64,000 bases of DNA from Arthrobacter sp. APC 3897 (GTDB lineage: Bacteria > Actinomycetota > Actinomycetes > Actinomycetales > Micrococcaceae). The stretch spans positions 1 through 64,000 of the forward strand of contig NZ_JASDDG010000003.1 in the NCBI RefSeq assembly GCF_030407495.1, read 5' to 3'. Below are positions 16,713 to 25,494 of this stretch, one piece after another (the first letter of the stretch is position 1; every line of letters starts with the position of its first letter). Made by a program: the position numbers and the translations under genes. The notes under the pieces are model-generated. The model saw nothing but the letters and a program-made list of their open reading frames with translations, did not search any database and was not told the origin of the DNA.

Positions 16713-18449
16713 TTAGTAGCCCAGACTCACCGGGACCGAGGTGCCGCCAATGTTCCCCTTGGGCAGCGGCAGCACCGAAACGCCGCTATTCTTCCCGGTA
16801 AGAACCTGCGCACCGTACACCGGCTCACCGGTGGTGCTGATCAGCACGGCCGCAAGATCCGTTCCGACTCTCTGCGCCGGAATATTGACCGTGGACCCCT
16901 CCGGCACGGGGATGATCTGTTCATCGGCAAGACTGCCGTCCCCGGCAACGCCGGTCAGCCGCACCTCAGCGGCACCGGCGGGGGCAGCAAAACTCAGCAC
17001 GGAGGCAATGTCTGCCGGCAGCACCGCCAAATGTTCATTGCCCAGGCGCTCTCCCGACGGCGTGACCGCCAGGTCCACCGCCGTGTCGGGCTTGCTGCCG
17101 CGGCTGGAAACGGTGCCGGCAACCACCGACACGTCGGCCGTGACCTCAACCGAGTAGGTACCTTCGGGCAGCGAGTCCAGGGGCAGCTGCCCCACGCTGC
17201 CGGCGGGAACGGTGAAAACTCCGCCGCCCGGCAGGGAAACGTCTCCGTCCTCACCCAGTACCCGCACCGACACCACGCCGTTGGTACTGCCGGGAACCGC
17301 CACCTGGAGCACCGGGGACGCTGATTCGTACCCCCGCTTGGCCGTCAGTGCCTTGGTGGCTGCGGGGCTCTGGATGCGGACACCGCTGATGACCTGCTGC
17401 GGCGACGCAGCGGCTGACGGCTGGATGAGCTCCACACCTCCGGGTGTCACTCCGCGCAGGACGCTCTGCTGCACCAGTGCGGTGACCGGTCCGCCGGAGC
17501 TGCGTACCCGGACGGCCAGTCCGGGATCATTCGCCGCCACTCCGGCCAGGACAATCGCCTTGGTTTCCCCGGGCGGCACCAGAATCCCGCGTGTTCCGGT
17601 TCCTTCCACCCGTCCCTGGGAGCCGTACACCTCCAGATCGGCCGCGGCCGGGCTTTCCGACGGATTGGTCAGGCGCAGCACGGCGGTGGCACCCACCGTA
17701 GTGCGTGCACCGAGGATCCACATGTCGTTGCCCGGGGCCTGGCAGTTGGCCGCGGCCAGGCCGGCAAGGTCGCCGTCCTCTGCGGAGAAGCCGACGACGG
17801 CGTTGGCGGTAGCCTGCAGGGTGCCCGAGGGCTCGGCGCTGAGGACCGTGGCGCCGGTGACCAACTCGTTGGCCAGCACGCCGGCGCTTCGCACTCCGGC
17901 CAGGGGCTGCTCTTCCGGGGCGTCGTCTGCGATGGTTTTCAGCACGCTCGTCCCGTCAGCCTCCAGCAGCGACGACGCCGGAACCGGATTTCCTGCGCCA
18001 CTCAGCACCACCGCACTCAGGGTGGTCCTGGCGGACCCGGACACCGGGCTGAACTGGGGATCAGTTCCCGCAACGGCACCGGAAAGCAGCCGAAGCGGCT
18101 CCGGGCAGACAGCTGTCAGCGGTCCAGCCGGCACATCAGCCGCGGCACTTTCCACGGTTCTTCCCGCGCTGCCGGATTCAACGGCCCCGGAACCGGCCAC
18201 CACCGCCGTTGCAGCGGCAAGGATCAGCACGGCAGACCCCGCGGTGACGGCCTGACGACGGTGCCGCTGCCTCCGCACCCGGGTTTCGGCCCGGCCGCTT
18301 TGCCCGGACGGGACAGCGGTTCCGGCCTGCGCTGCGTCACCCCCGGACGGCTCCGAAGCTGCGCTAACCGGAGCCCCGGCAGCGGCAGCAGCGTCGCTGC
18401 CTGCCTGCTTCCGCGCCCGGCGGCCCGGGGATTCGTTCCTGCGGCTCAT
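16713..18449 (-). CDS. DUF5719 secreted/membrane-anchored protein
   Basis: Exported protein of 578 residues matching the actinobacterial DUF5719 family. The N-terminal ~70 residues are cytosolic, Arg/Ala/Gly-rich, followed by one helix (AVTAGSAVLILAAATAVVAG, about 75-95) and a long outside region of beta-rich repeats. No catalytic motif was seen. The start ATG overlaps the stop of the large glycosyltransferase as TGATG, so the two are translationally coupled and probably form one functional unit. A role in handling or anchoring the glycan made by its partner is an inference only. The gene converges on the zincin-like gene. Confidence 0.8.
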   Translation of the reverse strand: MSRRNESPGRRARKQAGSDAAAAAGAPVSAASEPSGGDAAQAGTAVPSGQSGRAETRVRRQRHRRQAVTAGSAVLILAAATAVVAGSGAVESGSAGRTVESAAADVPAGPLTAVCPEPLRLLSGAVAGTDPQFSPVSGSARTTLSAVVLSGAGNPVPASSLLEADGTSVLKTIADDAPEEQPLAGVRSAGVLANELVTGATVLSAEPSGTLQATANAVVGFSAEDGDLAGLAAANCQAPGNDMWILGARTTVGATAVLRLTNPSESPAAADLEVYGSQGRVEGTGTRGILVPPGETKAIVLAGVAANDPGLAVRVRSSGGPVTALVQQSVLRGVTPGGVELIQPSAAASPQQVISGVRIQSPAATKALTAKRGYESASPVLQVAVPGSTNGVVSVRVLGEDGDVSLPGGGVFTVPAGSVGQLPLDSLPEGTYSVEVTADVSVVAGTVSSRGSKPDTAVDLAVTPSGERLGNEHLAVLPADIASVLSFAAPAGAAEVRLTGVAGDGSLADEQIIPVPEGSTVNIPAQRVGTDLAAVLISTTGEPVYGAQVLTGKNSGVSVLPLPKGNIGGTSVPVSLGY

Positions 18450-21400
18450 CAGCGCTGCCCTTCCCTGACGCCGGGTTTCCCCGCGGCGTTGAGTTCCTCT
18501 GTCTCCGGCTGCACAACGGCGCCGGCTGCTGCGGCCCTGGACGGTTCCGCCGGCACCGGGGCGGCACCGGAATCTGCGTCGGCGCCGTCACCGGAAGTGC
18601 TGCTCCCGTTAGCCGCTTCAGCCGGTGCGCGCCGGCGCGGAAGCTGCCGGCCGGGCAGCCGGACCGTGCCTTTACGGGAACGGGTGGGCAGCGCCAGGAG
18701 CACTGTCAGGGCAATAACCAGGACCTGGAGTGCACCAAGCCAGGGTTCCCAGACGGTGTCATAACGGATTTCCAGGTCCCCGCCCTCGGCAGGGAGGGTC
18801 CAGGCCTGCGCCCAGTTGTCCCCGGCCGGTTTCAGCGGCGTCCCGTTCAGGGTTGCCTGCCAGCCCGGGTCGGAGCGTTCAGCCAGGACAAGGGTCCGGC
18901 CTGCAGCTCCTGCGGGGACGGCAGTACGCACATCGGCAGCACCGGAGGGAACCACGGATTCCACGGAACCGTCTGCGGACATGATGCGGACCCGGGCGGT
19001 GTCCTCGGACAACTCCTCGGTTCCCTGCTCATCAAGCTGGCCGACAACCCGCCAGAGCCAGCCCGAACCGGTCTGCCCCACCGGCGCGAGGCCCGGCACG
19101 GAATCCATCTTTCCCGCCAACAGCTCCGCGGAGGTGTCTGATTGTTGAAGGACCACGTATCCCACGCCAAGACGGACCAGCTCAGCGCGGGGATCCACTC
19201 CGGTCCCGGCAGTGATGATGGCCACGGCGCGGCGCACGTCTGCGGCGGCGTCGTCGTCGGCGGCGAGTTCCTCGGCGTTGACCTCCCCCGTGATCGTGCG
19301 GGCTGCGTAAATGGCGGACAAGCTGTCCATCGTGGTGCCGCCGTGGCGCATCACTGCCGCCGTGACGTCGTCGTTGACGTCTGTCCGCAGCACCAGGGTG
19401 CGGGTGCGCTCGTCGCTGCTGCCCTTGTCCGCAGCAGTGGCGGGCAGCGTGCGTTCCGCCGCGGGTGCTACCAGCGGCTGCGCGCCGTGCACGCCGTTGA
19501 TGCCGCCGGCGGTGGTGGACCCGGTGGCCAGCGGACCACTCCACAGGGCCAGTCCCGCTGCCGGCCCCAGGGCCAGGATGATCCCCAGCAGGACGGCTGC
19601 CGGACGGAGAGATTTCCGGGGACTCCCGGCTGCGGGGGAATCCCGGGCGGCCCGGCGGTTAAGCAGCGTGTTGCCCGCCAGCAGCGCAGCACACAACTGC
19701 AGGAAAACGGCTGCTGACACCAGCGGGCCGGGGAAGGGCGTCACCAGCCTGCCCGGAGCCGCCCCCGTGGCGACGAAGGCGGAGAGCCAGCTGAGGACAA
19801 GTGCAGCAAGGCTCAGGATCCAGGCCAGGCGGGCCAGCGCCGTGCGGGGACCGGCAAACAGGGCGGCGGCGGACAGCAGCAGCACCGGGGCGCCAAGAAC
19901 CAGAGCCAGCACCAGCGGCCAGGGACCGGCCGGCAGGAAGGTCAGGAGGGGAAGCTCTCCACCGGCGTCAAAGCTGAGGGGGAAGCCGAGCAGCTGCTGC
20001 CACAGTGCGGCCGCATCGAAACCCAGGGGTACTCCCGGGTCCGCAAGGAGAGCACGGGGACGGTCCAGGGTGGAGACTGCCAGGGGCAGGAGCAGTGCAG
20101 CGGCCGGTATCAGGGACCACCACAGGGTGCGGGCACGGCGGCCCACCCGCAGGGAGACCACCAGCACCGTCAGGGCGGCCAGGACAAACAGCGTGGGCGC
20201 AGACGCGGTGACAACCGCCAGCAGCAGGCCGGCAGCACCGGCAGCCGCCCAGCTGGATTCCTTGCCGGTCCACTGAACAGGCGTGCCCGGAAGAATCAAC
20301 CGGTCGGTGTCGGCGACGTTGCGCGGCGCCGTTCCCACAGCACGCAGCATTGCCAGCACCAGCAGCGGCAGGAGGATGTGCGCAATGAGCGCTCCGAGCC
20401 GCCCTTCACCCAGCGCCGCCAGGAGCGCTGGGGTGCTGCCCCAGAACATTGCCGCCCAAAAACGCAGGCCGCGGTGGCGGGTCAGTGCCCCGGCTGCACA
20501 CCAGGCGCTGAGTCCGGCCAGCGGCATGGCCGTCAGCACCAGGGTGACGACGGCGATGTTGGTGTATCCGAGTCCGGCGGCACCGAGCAGCCAGAGGACG
20601 TAGTCAAAGGGGTCGCCGTGGCCCGGGTAGCCGGAGCCCAGATCGATCCACCAGGACGAAGCGTTGGCCCAAATCTCGTTGAGGCTGCCGGAGAGCGGCA
20701 GCAGGGATCCGCCGGCCAGCGCAGACGCCCCGGCATAGCGGTAGAGCCCGGTCAGTGACGCGGCGAGCAGCAGCAGCGCTGCTGCGACGGCTCCGGTTCC
20801 TCCCCAGGCACGGGACGGAGCGGCCAGGGCCGCGAAATCATGGTTGGAATCCCCGCTGGGTTCCAGGGAAACTGCTGCCGGGGCGGTTCCGGCAGGTGCC
20901 GCAGAACCGGGCGGCTGGATCCCGCGGGCCGCTGCGTCGTCGGCGAAGAGTGCCGGTTCAGCTTCAAAGAGTGACCTGCGGTGTTCGCGTACTTCCCGCC
21001 GCCGGGTGCGCAGGGCGCGGACCGCGCTGCGCGGCCGGGTCCGGGTGGCTGCGGCGGCGCGGCGGGACCGGTACAGATCCACCGGACGCAGGACAGCGGC
21101 GATGCTGGCTGCGAGGGCACCAAAGGCATAAGCGGGGTCTTTTGCGAGCATCCCCAGGAACAGCCGGGCGAACCCGCCAAGGACTGCCCCCACCGCCAGG
21201 AACGGCAGCTGCCACACGGGTGCATGTTTGAGCCGCAGGAAGATTTCGGCCCGGCGGGCGGCGGCCGCGGTTGCTGCGTGATTGGGCCGGCGTCCCGCGT
21301 GGCGCATCTTCGCTGCGGGGACGACGACGACGCGGTGGCCGGCCAGGCGGTTGCGCCAGCACAAATCAACGTCGTCACCGGTGCCGGGCAGCGCCGGGTC

Positions 21401-21976
21401 AAAGCCGCCCAGGGCTTCCCAGACATCCCGCCGCACCAGCATGCCGGCAGAGTTCACGGCGAAAAAGTCGCTGCGCGCGTTGTACTGGCCCTGATCCAGC
21501 TCATCGGCGTCAATCAGCGTGAGACGTTCGGCCCAGCGGCTGACGGAGACGCCAACGTCCACGAGCAGCCGCTCGTTGTCCCAGTCCACCTGCTTGGCTC
21601 CGGCAATAGTGACCGAGGGTGCCCGTTCCACGGCCAGAAGCAGTTCTTCAAGGGCGTCGGGGGCGGGCTCGGAGTCATCATGGAGCAGCCACAGCCAGTC
21701 CACGGTTTCGGCGGGAGAATCAGGGGCCGACAGGGCGCTTAACCCCGCCTGCACGGCAGCACCGAAACCGGATTTCGCCGGAGCCTCGGTAATGGTGGCT
21801 CCGGCGGGCAGGCCGCTGCGCAGCAGGGACAGGGAGTTGTCGGTGGATCCGGTGTCAACGCCGACGAAAAGATCAGCCGGCCGGGTTTGCCCGGCGAGGG
21901 CGGTGAGTGTTTCGGGGAGGTACAGAGCGCCGTTGTGGGACACCACAACGGCGCAAACGCGAACGTGCGAGGGAAT
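18449..21976 (-). CDS. Large GT2 glycosyltransferase with multi-pass membrane domain
   Basis: The first ~270 residues are a GT-A family 2 domain: nucleotide-binding GVDTGSTDNSL, WLWLLHDDSEP as the DxD-type metal motif and GTGDDVDLCWRNR as the acceptor/base region. About 14 membrane helices fill residues ~370-820, and a soluble domain and a last helix follow, with ~1,170 residues in all. The first regular start is GTG 21946, but that would remove the opening strand, VRVCAVVV, of the fold. The only in-frame upstream candidate is an ATT at 21976 overlapping the whiB2 stop as TAATT. I give the extended form. The product is unknown; a cell-wall polysaccharide is likely. It is the middle gene of whiB2-GT-DUF5719. 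Confidence 0.82.
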   Translation of the reverse strand: MPSHVRVCAVVVSHNGALYLPETLTALAGQTRPADLFVGVDTGSTDNSLSLLRSGLPAGATITEAPAKSGFGAAVQAGLSALSAPDSPAETVDWLWLLHDDSEPAPDALEELLLAVERAPSVTIAGAKQVDWDNERLLVDVGVSVSRWAERLTLIDADELDQGQYNARSDFFAVNSAGMLVRRDVWEALGGFDPALPGTGDDVDLCWRNRLAGHRVVVVPAAKMRHAGRRPNHAATAAAARRAEIFLRLKHAPVWQLPFLAVGAVLGGFARLFLGMLAKDPAYAFGALAASIAAVLRPVDLYRSRRAAAATRTRPRSAVRALRTRRREVREHRRSLFEAEPALFADDAAARGIQPPGSAAPAGTAPAAVSLEPSGDSNHDFAALAAPSRAWGGTGAVAAALLLLAASLTGLYRYAGASALAGGSLLPLSGSLNEIWANASSWWIDLGSGYPGHGDPFDYVLWLLGAAGLGYTNIAVVTLVLTAMPLAGLSAWCAAGALTRHRGLRFWAAMFWGSTPALLAALGEGRLGALIAHILLPLLVLAMLRAVGTAPRNVADTDRLILPGTPVQWTGKESSWAAAGAAGLLLAVVTASAPTLFVLAALTVLVVSLRVGRRARTLWWSLIPAAALLLPLAVSTLDRPRALLADPGVPLGFDAAALWQQLLGFPLSFDAGGELPLLTFLPAGPWPLVLALVLGAPVLLLSAAALFAGPRTALARLAWILSLAALVLSWLSAFVATGAAPGRLVTPFPGPLVSAAVFLQLCAALLAGNTLLNRRAARDSPAAGSPRKSLRPAAVLLGIILALGPAAGLALWSGPLATGSTTAGGINGVHGAQPLVAPAAERTLPATAADKGSSDERTRTLVLRTDVNDDVTAAVMRHGGTTMDSLSAIYAARTITGEVNAEELAADDDAAADVRRAVAIITAGTGVDPRAELVRLGVGYVVLQQSDTSAELLAGKMDSVPGLAPVGQTGSGWLWRVVGQLDEQGTEELSEDTARVRIMSADGSVESVVPSGAADVRTAVPAGAAGRTLVLAERSDPGWQATLNGTPLKPAGDNWAQAWTLPAEGGDLEIRYDTVWEPWLGALQVLVIALTVLLALPTRSRKGTVRLPGRQLPRRRAPAEAANGSSTSGDGADADSGAAPVPAEPSRAAAAGAVVQPETEELNAAGKPGVREGQR

Positions 21977-22506
21977 TAGACTGCCTGCTTCCGAAGCCGG
22001 CGGCGTTCGCGCTCGGACAGACCGCCCCAGATGCCGAACCTCTCATCATTGGCCAGCGCATATTCCAGGCACTGGGACCGTACGTTGCAGGCAGCGCATA
22101 CTTTTTTGGCGTCCCGTGTGGAACCGCCCTTTTCCGGAAAGAAGGCTTCCGGGTCCGTCTGGGCGCAGAGGGCGTCGGACTGCCAGCCGAGTTCGCCCTC
22201 GTCGTAGTCGCTCAGCCCGGGCAGGCCAATCCAGACCGGCCGCGTGTCCTTCTCTGCCGGAGGGGAGAACAGCGCGACGGGCGGGTCGAGGAGTTCTGTT
22301 TCCTCGGTGTCCGGGGCGAGGGCTTCATGGGCGGCGAGGAAGGCCGTTGCCTGGTCCTCCAGGCCTGCGGTGTCCTGGCGGTAGCGCTCAGCGGCCCCCG
22401 GGTCCGCGGGGTCCACGTACCAATCCACGGGTACGCCGCGGGCGCCGTAGCTAGCGGATGCCTGAGCGGCGATGGACTGGTCGTGCGTGTATTCTGCCTG
22501 CCCCAT
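21976..22506 (-). CDS. whiB2: WhiB2/WhmD-like Fe-S transcription factor
   Basis: WhiB-family regulator of 176 residues with the four cluster-binding cysteines Cys114, Cys137, Cys140 and Cys146 (C-x22-C-x2-C-x5-C), the GIWGG turn at 158-162 and the basic end ERERRRLRKQAV. In Streptomyces (WhiB) and Mycobacterium (WhmD/WhiB2) the orthologue partners with WhiA in cell-division control. The ~110-residue acidic N-terminal extension before the WhiB domain is longer than in classic members (80-120 residues in all). ATG 22506 follows GGGAGGA by a few bases. It leads the operon with the glycosyltransferase and DUF5719, linking division control with an envelope glycan. The synteny fits Rv3260c. Confidence 0.92.
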   Translation of the reverse strand: MGQAEYTHDQSIAAQASASYGARGVPVDWYVDPADPGAAERYRQDTAGLEDQATAFLAAHEALAPDTEETELLDPPVALFSPPAEKDTRPVWIGLPGLSDYDEGELGWQSDALCAQTDPEAFFPEKGGSTRDAKKVCAACNVRSQCLEYALANDERFGIWGGLSERERRRLRKQAV

Positions 22507-22835
22507 GGAGGTCCTCCCGGTGTTATTGTCCCTGCAACGGATCTTTGAGCCCTGCGCGGCACAATCAGCCTGCTCGGAATGCATCTTGGTGGTGTAATGC
22601 CGGAACAAATCCGATACCTAATTACACGCGTGTAATACGTTGCCGTCAAGCCGTTTCGGCATCCTATAGAGTCAACACCTCAGAACCCGTGCACGCCACG
22701 CCCGGATTTTCGGCCCGATCGGCGGCGCGTCGCCCTTGCACTGTCCCGCAGAGAATCTTTTTCTCTCCCGGTTTCGGGCGGAAATCAGCCCGGGCCGGCG
22801 GACGCTGTCCCCGTACTCTACAGAAAAGAGCCCCC
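22507..22835. promoter_or_regulatory. 329-bp divergent regulatory region, whiB2 / TIGR03089
   Basis: No gene fits here. The region is locally AT-richer than its flanks. It contains the perfect palindrome at 22621-22636, a half-copy GGTGTAAT at 22591-22598, and on the plus strand TTGCCG (22640) with TATAGA (22665-22670) at 19-bp spacing, a likely promoter for TIGR03089. The whiB2 promoter on the minus strand was not resolved. Confidence 0.6.
22621..22636. promoter_or_regulatory. Perfect 16-bp palindrome (candidate operator)
   Basis: ATTACACGCGTGTAAT is fully self-complementary. It contains TTAC-N6-GTAA, about 115 bp upstream of the whiB2 ATG and 29 bp before the -10 box of the divergent gene. 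Confidence 0.6.
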
Positions 22836-23564
22836 ATGCCCGCCAATATTTCAGTTCCGGCAATACTGTCCACCCTGCGCACGAGCCAGGCAACCTCTCC
22901 CGCGCTGACCTGGTACGGCCCGGACTCGGAGCGGATTGAGCTATCCGGCAAGGTGCTGGACAACTGGGTCGCCAAAACGTCCAATCTGCTGGTGGACGAG
23001 CTCGACGCCGAACCCGGGATCCGGGTGTCTCTTGACCTTCCGGTGCACTGGAAAACGCTGGTGTGGGCTCTTGCAGCGTGGCAGACAGGATGCACGGTGA
23101 TGCTGGGCAGCACGCCCTCCGGTGCCGCCGCCCCGGATATTACGGTGACCGCCTCGCAGGAAGCGCTGGACACGGTGGACGGAACGGCGGTGGCAGTGGA
23201 CCTGGGAGCGCTGGCGCTGCGGTTCTCCGGCGCCCTCCCCGCCGCGGCGGTGGACTATGCGGCAGAGGTCCGCAGCTACGCGGACACCTACATGGCCGGC
23301 GATGAGGCGGGCGAGGAGTACACGGCGCTGCACAGTTCGCAGGGGGCCGGCCTGACCTGGACTTACGGCCAGCTGGCCGAATCCGCCGGCAGCGGTGCCG
23401 CGCAGACACTGCTGATTCCGGCTGCGGCGGATCTGCCGTCCGTTCTGGCCGCCTCGCTGCGGACGTGGGCTGCCGGCGGCAGCGTGGTCCTGGTTGCCGC
23501 GGACGTGGAGATTACCGAGCGGCTGCTTGCTGCGGAAAAGGTTACGGAGCGGCTGGAGGCGTAG
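22836..23564 (+). CDS. TIGR03089 family protein
   Basis: Actinobacterial protein of 242 residues of the TIGR03089 family, distantly like the N-terminal part of AMP-binding enzymes (LTWYGPDSERIELSGKVLDNWVAKTSNLL, then WKTLVWALAAWQTGCTVMLGS) but far too short and without the P-loop or hinge motifs. It is thus unlikely to be an active ligase. The ATG at 22836 has only a weak GAAAAGAG before it; the frame extends upstream but through the regulatory region. The 3' end overlaps the converging gtrA-like gene by 23 bp. In M. tuberculosis the counterpart is Rv3268, next to the LCP gene Rv3267, in the same neighbourhood as here. Confidence 0.82.
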   Translation: MPANISVPAILSTLRTSQATSPALTWYGPDSERIELSGKVLDNWVAKTSNLLVDELDAEPGIRVSLDLPVHWKTLVWALAAWQTGCTVMLGSTPSGAAAPDITVTASQEALDTVDGTAVAVDLGALALRFSGALPAAAVDYAAEVRSYADTYMAGDEAGEEYTALHSSQGAGLTWTYGQLAESAGSGAAQTLLIPAAADLPSVLAASLRTWAAGGSVVLVAADVEITERLLAAEKVTERLEA

Positions 23565-24135
23565 GCTCCGCGGCCAGGCGCGGTCCGCCTGCCCCTTTGC
23601 CGGATCCCTCGGCGGGCGTGCCGGACGAACGGGCAGGCTTCCTCGTGCCGTCCTCAAGCAGTTCGTGGTCGTCTTCGAAACCGGGCTCTTCATCCAGCGT
23701 GGCGTTGAAGACCCAGAACCGGTAGGCGAAGAACCGAAGGATGGTGGCTACGCCAATACCGACAACGCCGGCGAAACCGAGCCACTTGGCATCGGTAATG
23801 CCCATCGGATACTGGGCAACCCAGGTGAAACCGCTGGAGATGACGATGCCCACGCCGTTGATGATCAGGAACAGGACCAGTTCGCGGGTCACGTTGTTCT
23901 GGCGGCGGCGCCGGAAGGTCCAGAACCGGTTGGCCACCCAGGAAAACAGGGTTGCCGCGGAGGCACTGATGAGCCGCGCCTTGGTGGCGCTTCCCTCCAG
24001 GACACCGTGGTAGAGCAGCCACCACAGGCCGTTGTCCACCACAAAGGCGAATGCGCCAACGGTGCCGAACTTCGCTACTTCCCGCCAGAACAACGAGGCA
24101 AGGCCCCTGATGCGCGCAGACAGTGATGAAAACAT
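23542..24135 (-). CDS. GtrA family membrane protein
   Basis: GtrA-like protein of 197 residues with four membrane helices (about 18-135). Motifs typical of the family are seen: KFGTVGAFAFVVDNGLWWLL, FSWVANRFWTFRR and GVATILRFFAYRFWVF. Members are thought to flip polyprenyl-linked sugars or to serve arabinogalactan synthesis; in mycobacteria Rv3277 and Rv3789 are relatives. The last 60 residues are charged and Pro/Gly-rich, outside the domain. ATG 24135 follows GGAGG at an unusually short distance of three bases. The gene neighbours purK divergently, as Rv3277 and Rv3276c do. Confidence 0.9.
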   Translation of the reverse strand: MFSSLSARIRGLASLFWREVAKFGTVGAFAFVVDNGLWWLLYHGVLEGSATKARLISASAATLFSWVANRFWTFRRRRQNNVTRELVLFLIINGVGIVISSGFTWVAQYPMGITDAKWLGFAGVVGIGVATILRFFAYRFWVFNATLDEEPGFEDDHELLEDGTRKPARSSGTPAEGSGKGAGGPRLAAEPTPPAAP

Positions 24136-24312
24136 GATCCTCCGAGGCCGTTGGTGCGCCGCCGGCCGGGATTGCCGAAGCTGGACACAATACTCCGCTG
24201 CACGTGGAAAGAGGCAGACGGTAAGTAACGATATTACCCCCGTAGTGTGGGAGTTCCCTGAGGGCACGGCCGCGCACCCGCCCGGTGAAAAGGAATTGTG
24301 GTCTCTTTTCGG

Positions 24313-24327
24313 TAACCTTGGGTGGTG
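24313..24327 (+). promoter_or_regulatory. Leaderless promoter of purK
   Basis: TAACCT (24313-24318) is six bases before GTG 24325. No ribosome site is present. Confidence 0.6.
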
Positions 24328-25494
24328 AGCTTTCCTATTATTGGCGTCGTCGGCGGTGGCCAGCTGGCCCGGATGATGGCCCCCGCAGCAGTGGCCCTTG
24401 GTTTCGAACTACGCGTTCTGGCTGAGGGGCCGGACGTTTCCGCCGTACCCGCCGTGGTCCGTTCCACGGTCGGCGACTACACCGATCTGGAAACGCTGAG
24501 CGCGTTCGCTTCCGGGGTGGACGTCCTGACCTTTGACCATGAACACGTCCCGGGAGAGCACCTGCGCGCCCTTGCCGCTGCAGGCGTCAACGTGCAGCCC
24601 TCCCCCGAAGCCCTCATTCACGCCCAGGACAAACTCGTGATGCGGGCTGCCATTGACCGCCTGGGCCTGCCCAATCCGCGCTGGGCACCGGTGTCCGGCG
24701 TCGCCGACCTGGTGGATTTCGGTAAGGCCGCCGGCTGGCCCGTGGTGCTGAAGACCCCGCGCGGAGGCTATGACGGTAAAGGCGTGCGGATCATCAACGA
24801 CGTCGACGGCGCCGCCGCAGCCGCAGACTGGTTCACCGGCGAACCGCTGCTCGCCGAAGAGAAAGTTCCCTTCAGCCGTGAACTGTCCGCACTGGTGGCC
24901 CGGACCCCGCAGGGCAGCTCCCTGCCGTGGCCCGTAGTGCACTCCATCCAGGTGGACGGCGTCTGCGACGAAGTCATTGCCCCGGCCCAGGAGCTGGACT
25001 CCCGGGTGGCAGCGGCCGCACAGGACGCTGCACTGCGGATTGCCGATGAACTCGGCGTGACCGGCGTGATGGCCGTGGAACTGTTCGAAACACCCGGACA
25101 GGGTGCCGGATTCCTGATCAATGAATTGGCAATGCGCCCGCACAATTCAGGGCACTGGACCATGGACGGGTCCGTCACCGGACAGTTCGAACAGCATCTG
25201 CGGGCCGTCCTGGACCTCCCGCTGGGCGCCACTGATGTCCTGGGCGGCGTCGTCGTCATGAAGAACTACCTGGGCGGCACCAATCTGGACCTCTTCAGCA
25301 GCTATGCTCAGGCACTGGCTGCCGAACCGGCGGCAAAAATCCACAACTACGGCAAGTCGGTCCGGCCGGGCCGCAAGGTTGGACATGTCAACGTGGTGGG
25401 CCGCAGCGCTGCGGACCTGCCCCGGGTGCGCCGCAGCGCTGAACGTGCTGCAGCCATCCTGCGTGACGGCACCGATTCCTTGAAGGAGAACTAA
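24325..25494 (+). CDS. purK: N5-carboxyaminoimidazole ribonucleotide synthase
   Basis: ATP-grasp enzyme of 389 residues that attaches bicarbonate to AIR in purine synthesis, giving N5-CAIR. It opens with IIGVVGGGQLARMMA, followed by VLTFDHEHVP, the ATP-grasp KTPRGGYDGKGV loop and EKVPFSRELSALVAR. The active-site segment NELAMRPHNSGHWTMDG is intact. GTG 24325 is chosen because a TAACCT box lies six bases upstream; the adjacent GTG 24322 is also possible. It is directly followed by purE with no gap, and both act in sequence. The purK-purE order with a divergent gtrA-like gene matches M. tuberculosis. Confidence 0.97.
   Translation: MSFPIIGVVGGGQLARMMAPAAVALGFELRVLAEGPDVSAVPAVVRSTVGDYTDLETLSAFASGVDVLTFDHEHVPGEHLRALAAAGVNVQPSPEALIHAQDKLVMRAAIDRLGLPNPRWAPVSGVADLVDFGKAAGWPVVLKTPRGGYDGKGVRIINDVDGAAAAADWFTGEPLLAEEKVPFSRELSALVARTPQGSSLPWPVVHSIQVDGVCDEVIAPAQELDSRVAAAAQDAALRIADELGVTGVMAVELFETPGQGAGFLINELAMRPHNSGHWTMDGSVTGQFEQHLRAVLDLPLGATDVLGGVVVMKNYLGGTNLDLFSSYAQALAAEPAAKIHNYGKSVRPGRKVGHVNVVGRSAADLPRVRRSAERAAAILRDGTDSLKEN

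Noticed and set aside
22621-22636. BldD box in front of whiB2
   Set aside because: Half sites match, but the spacer is six bases and not the five I recall for BldD. Kept as an unassigned operator.
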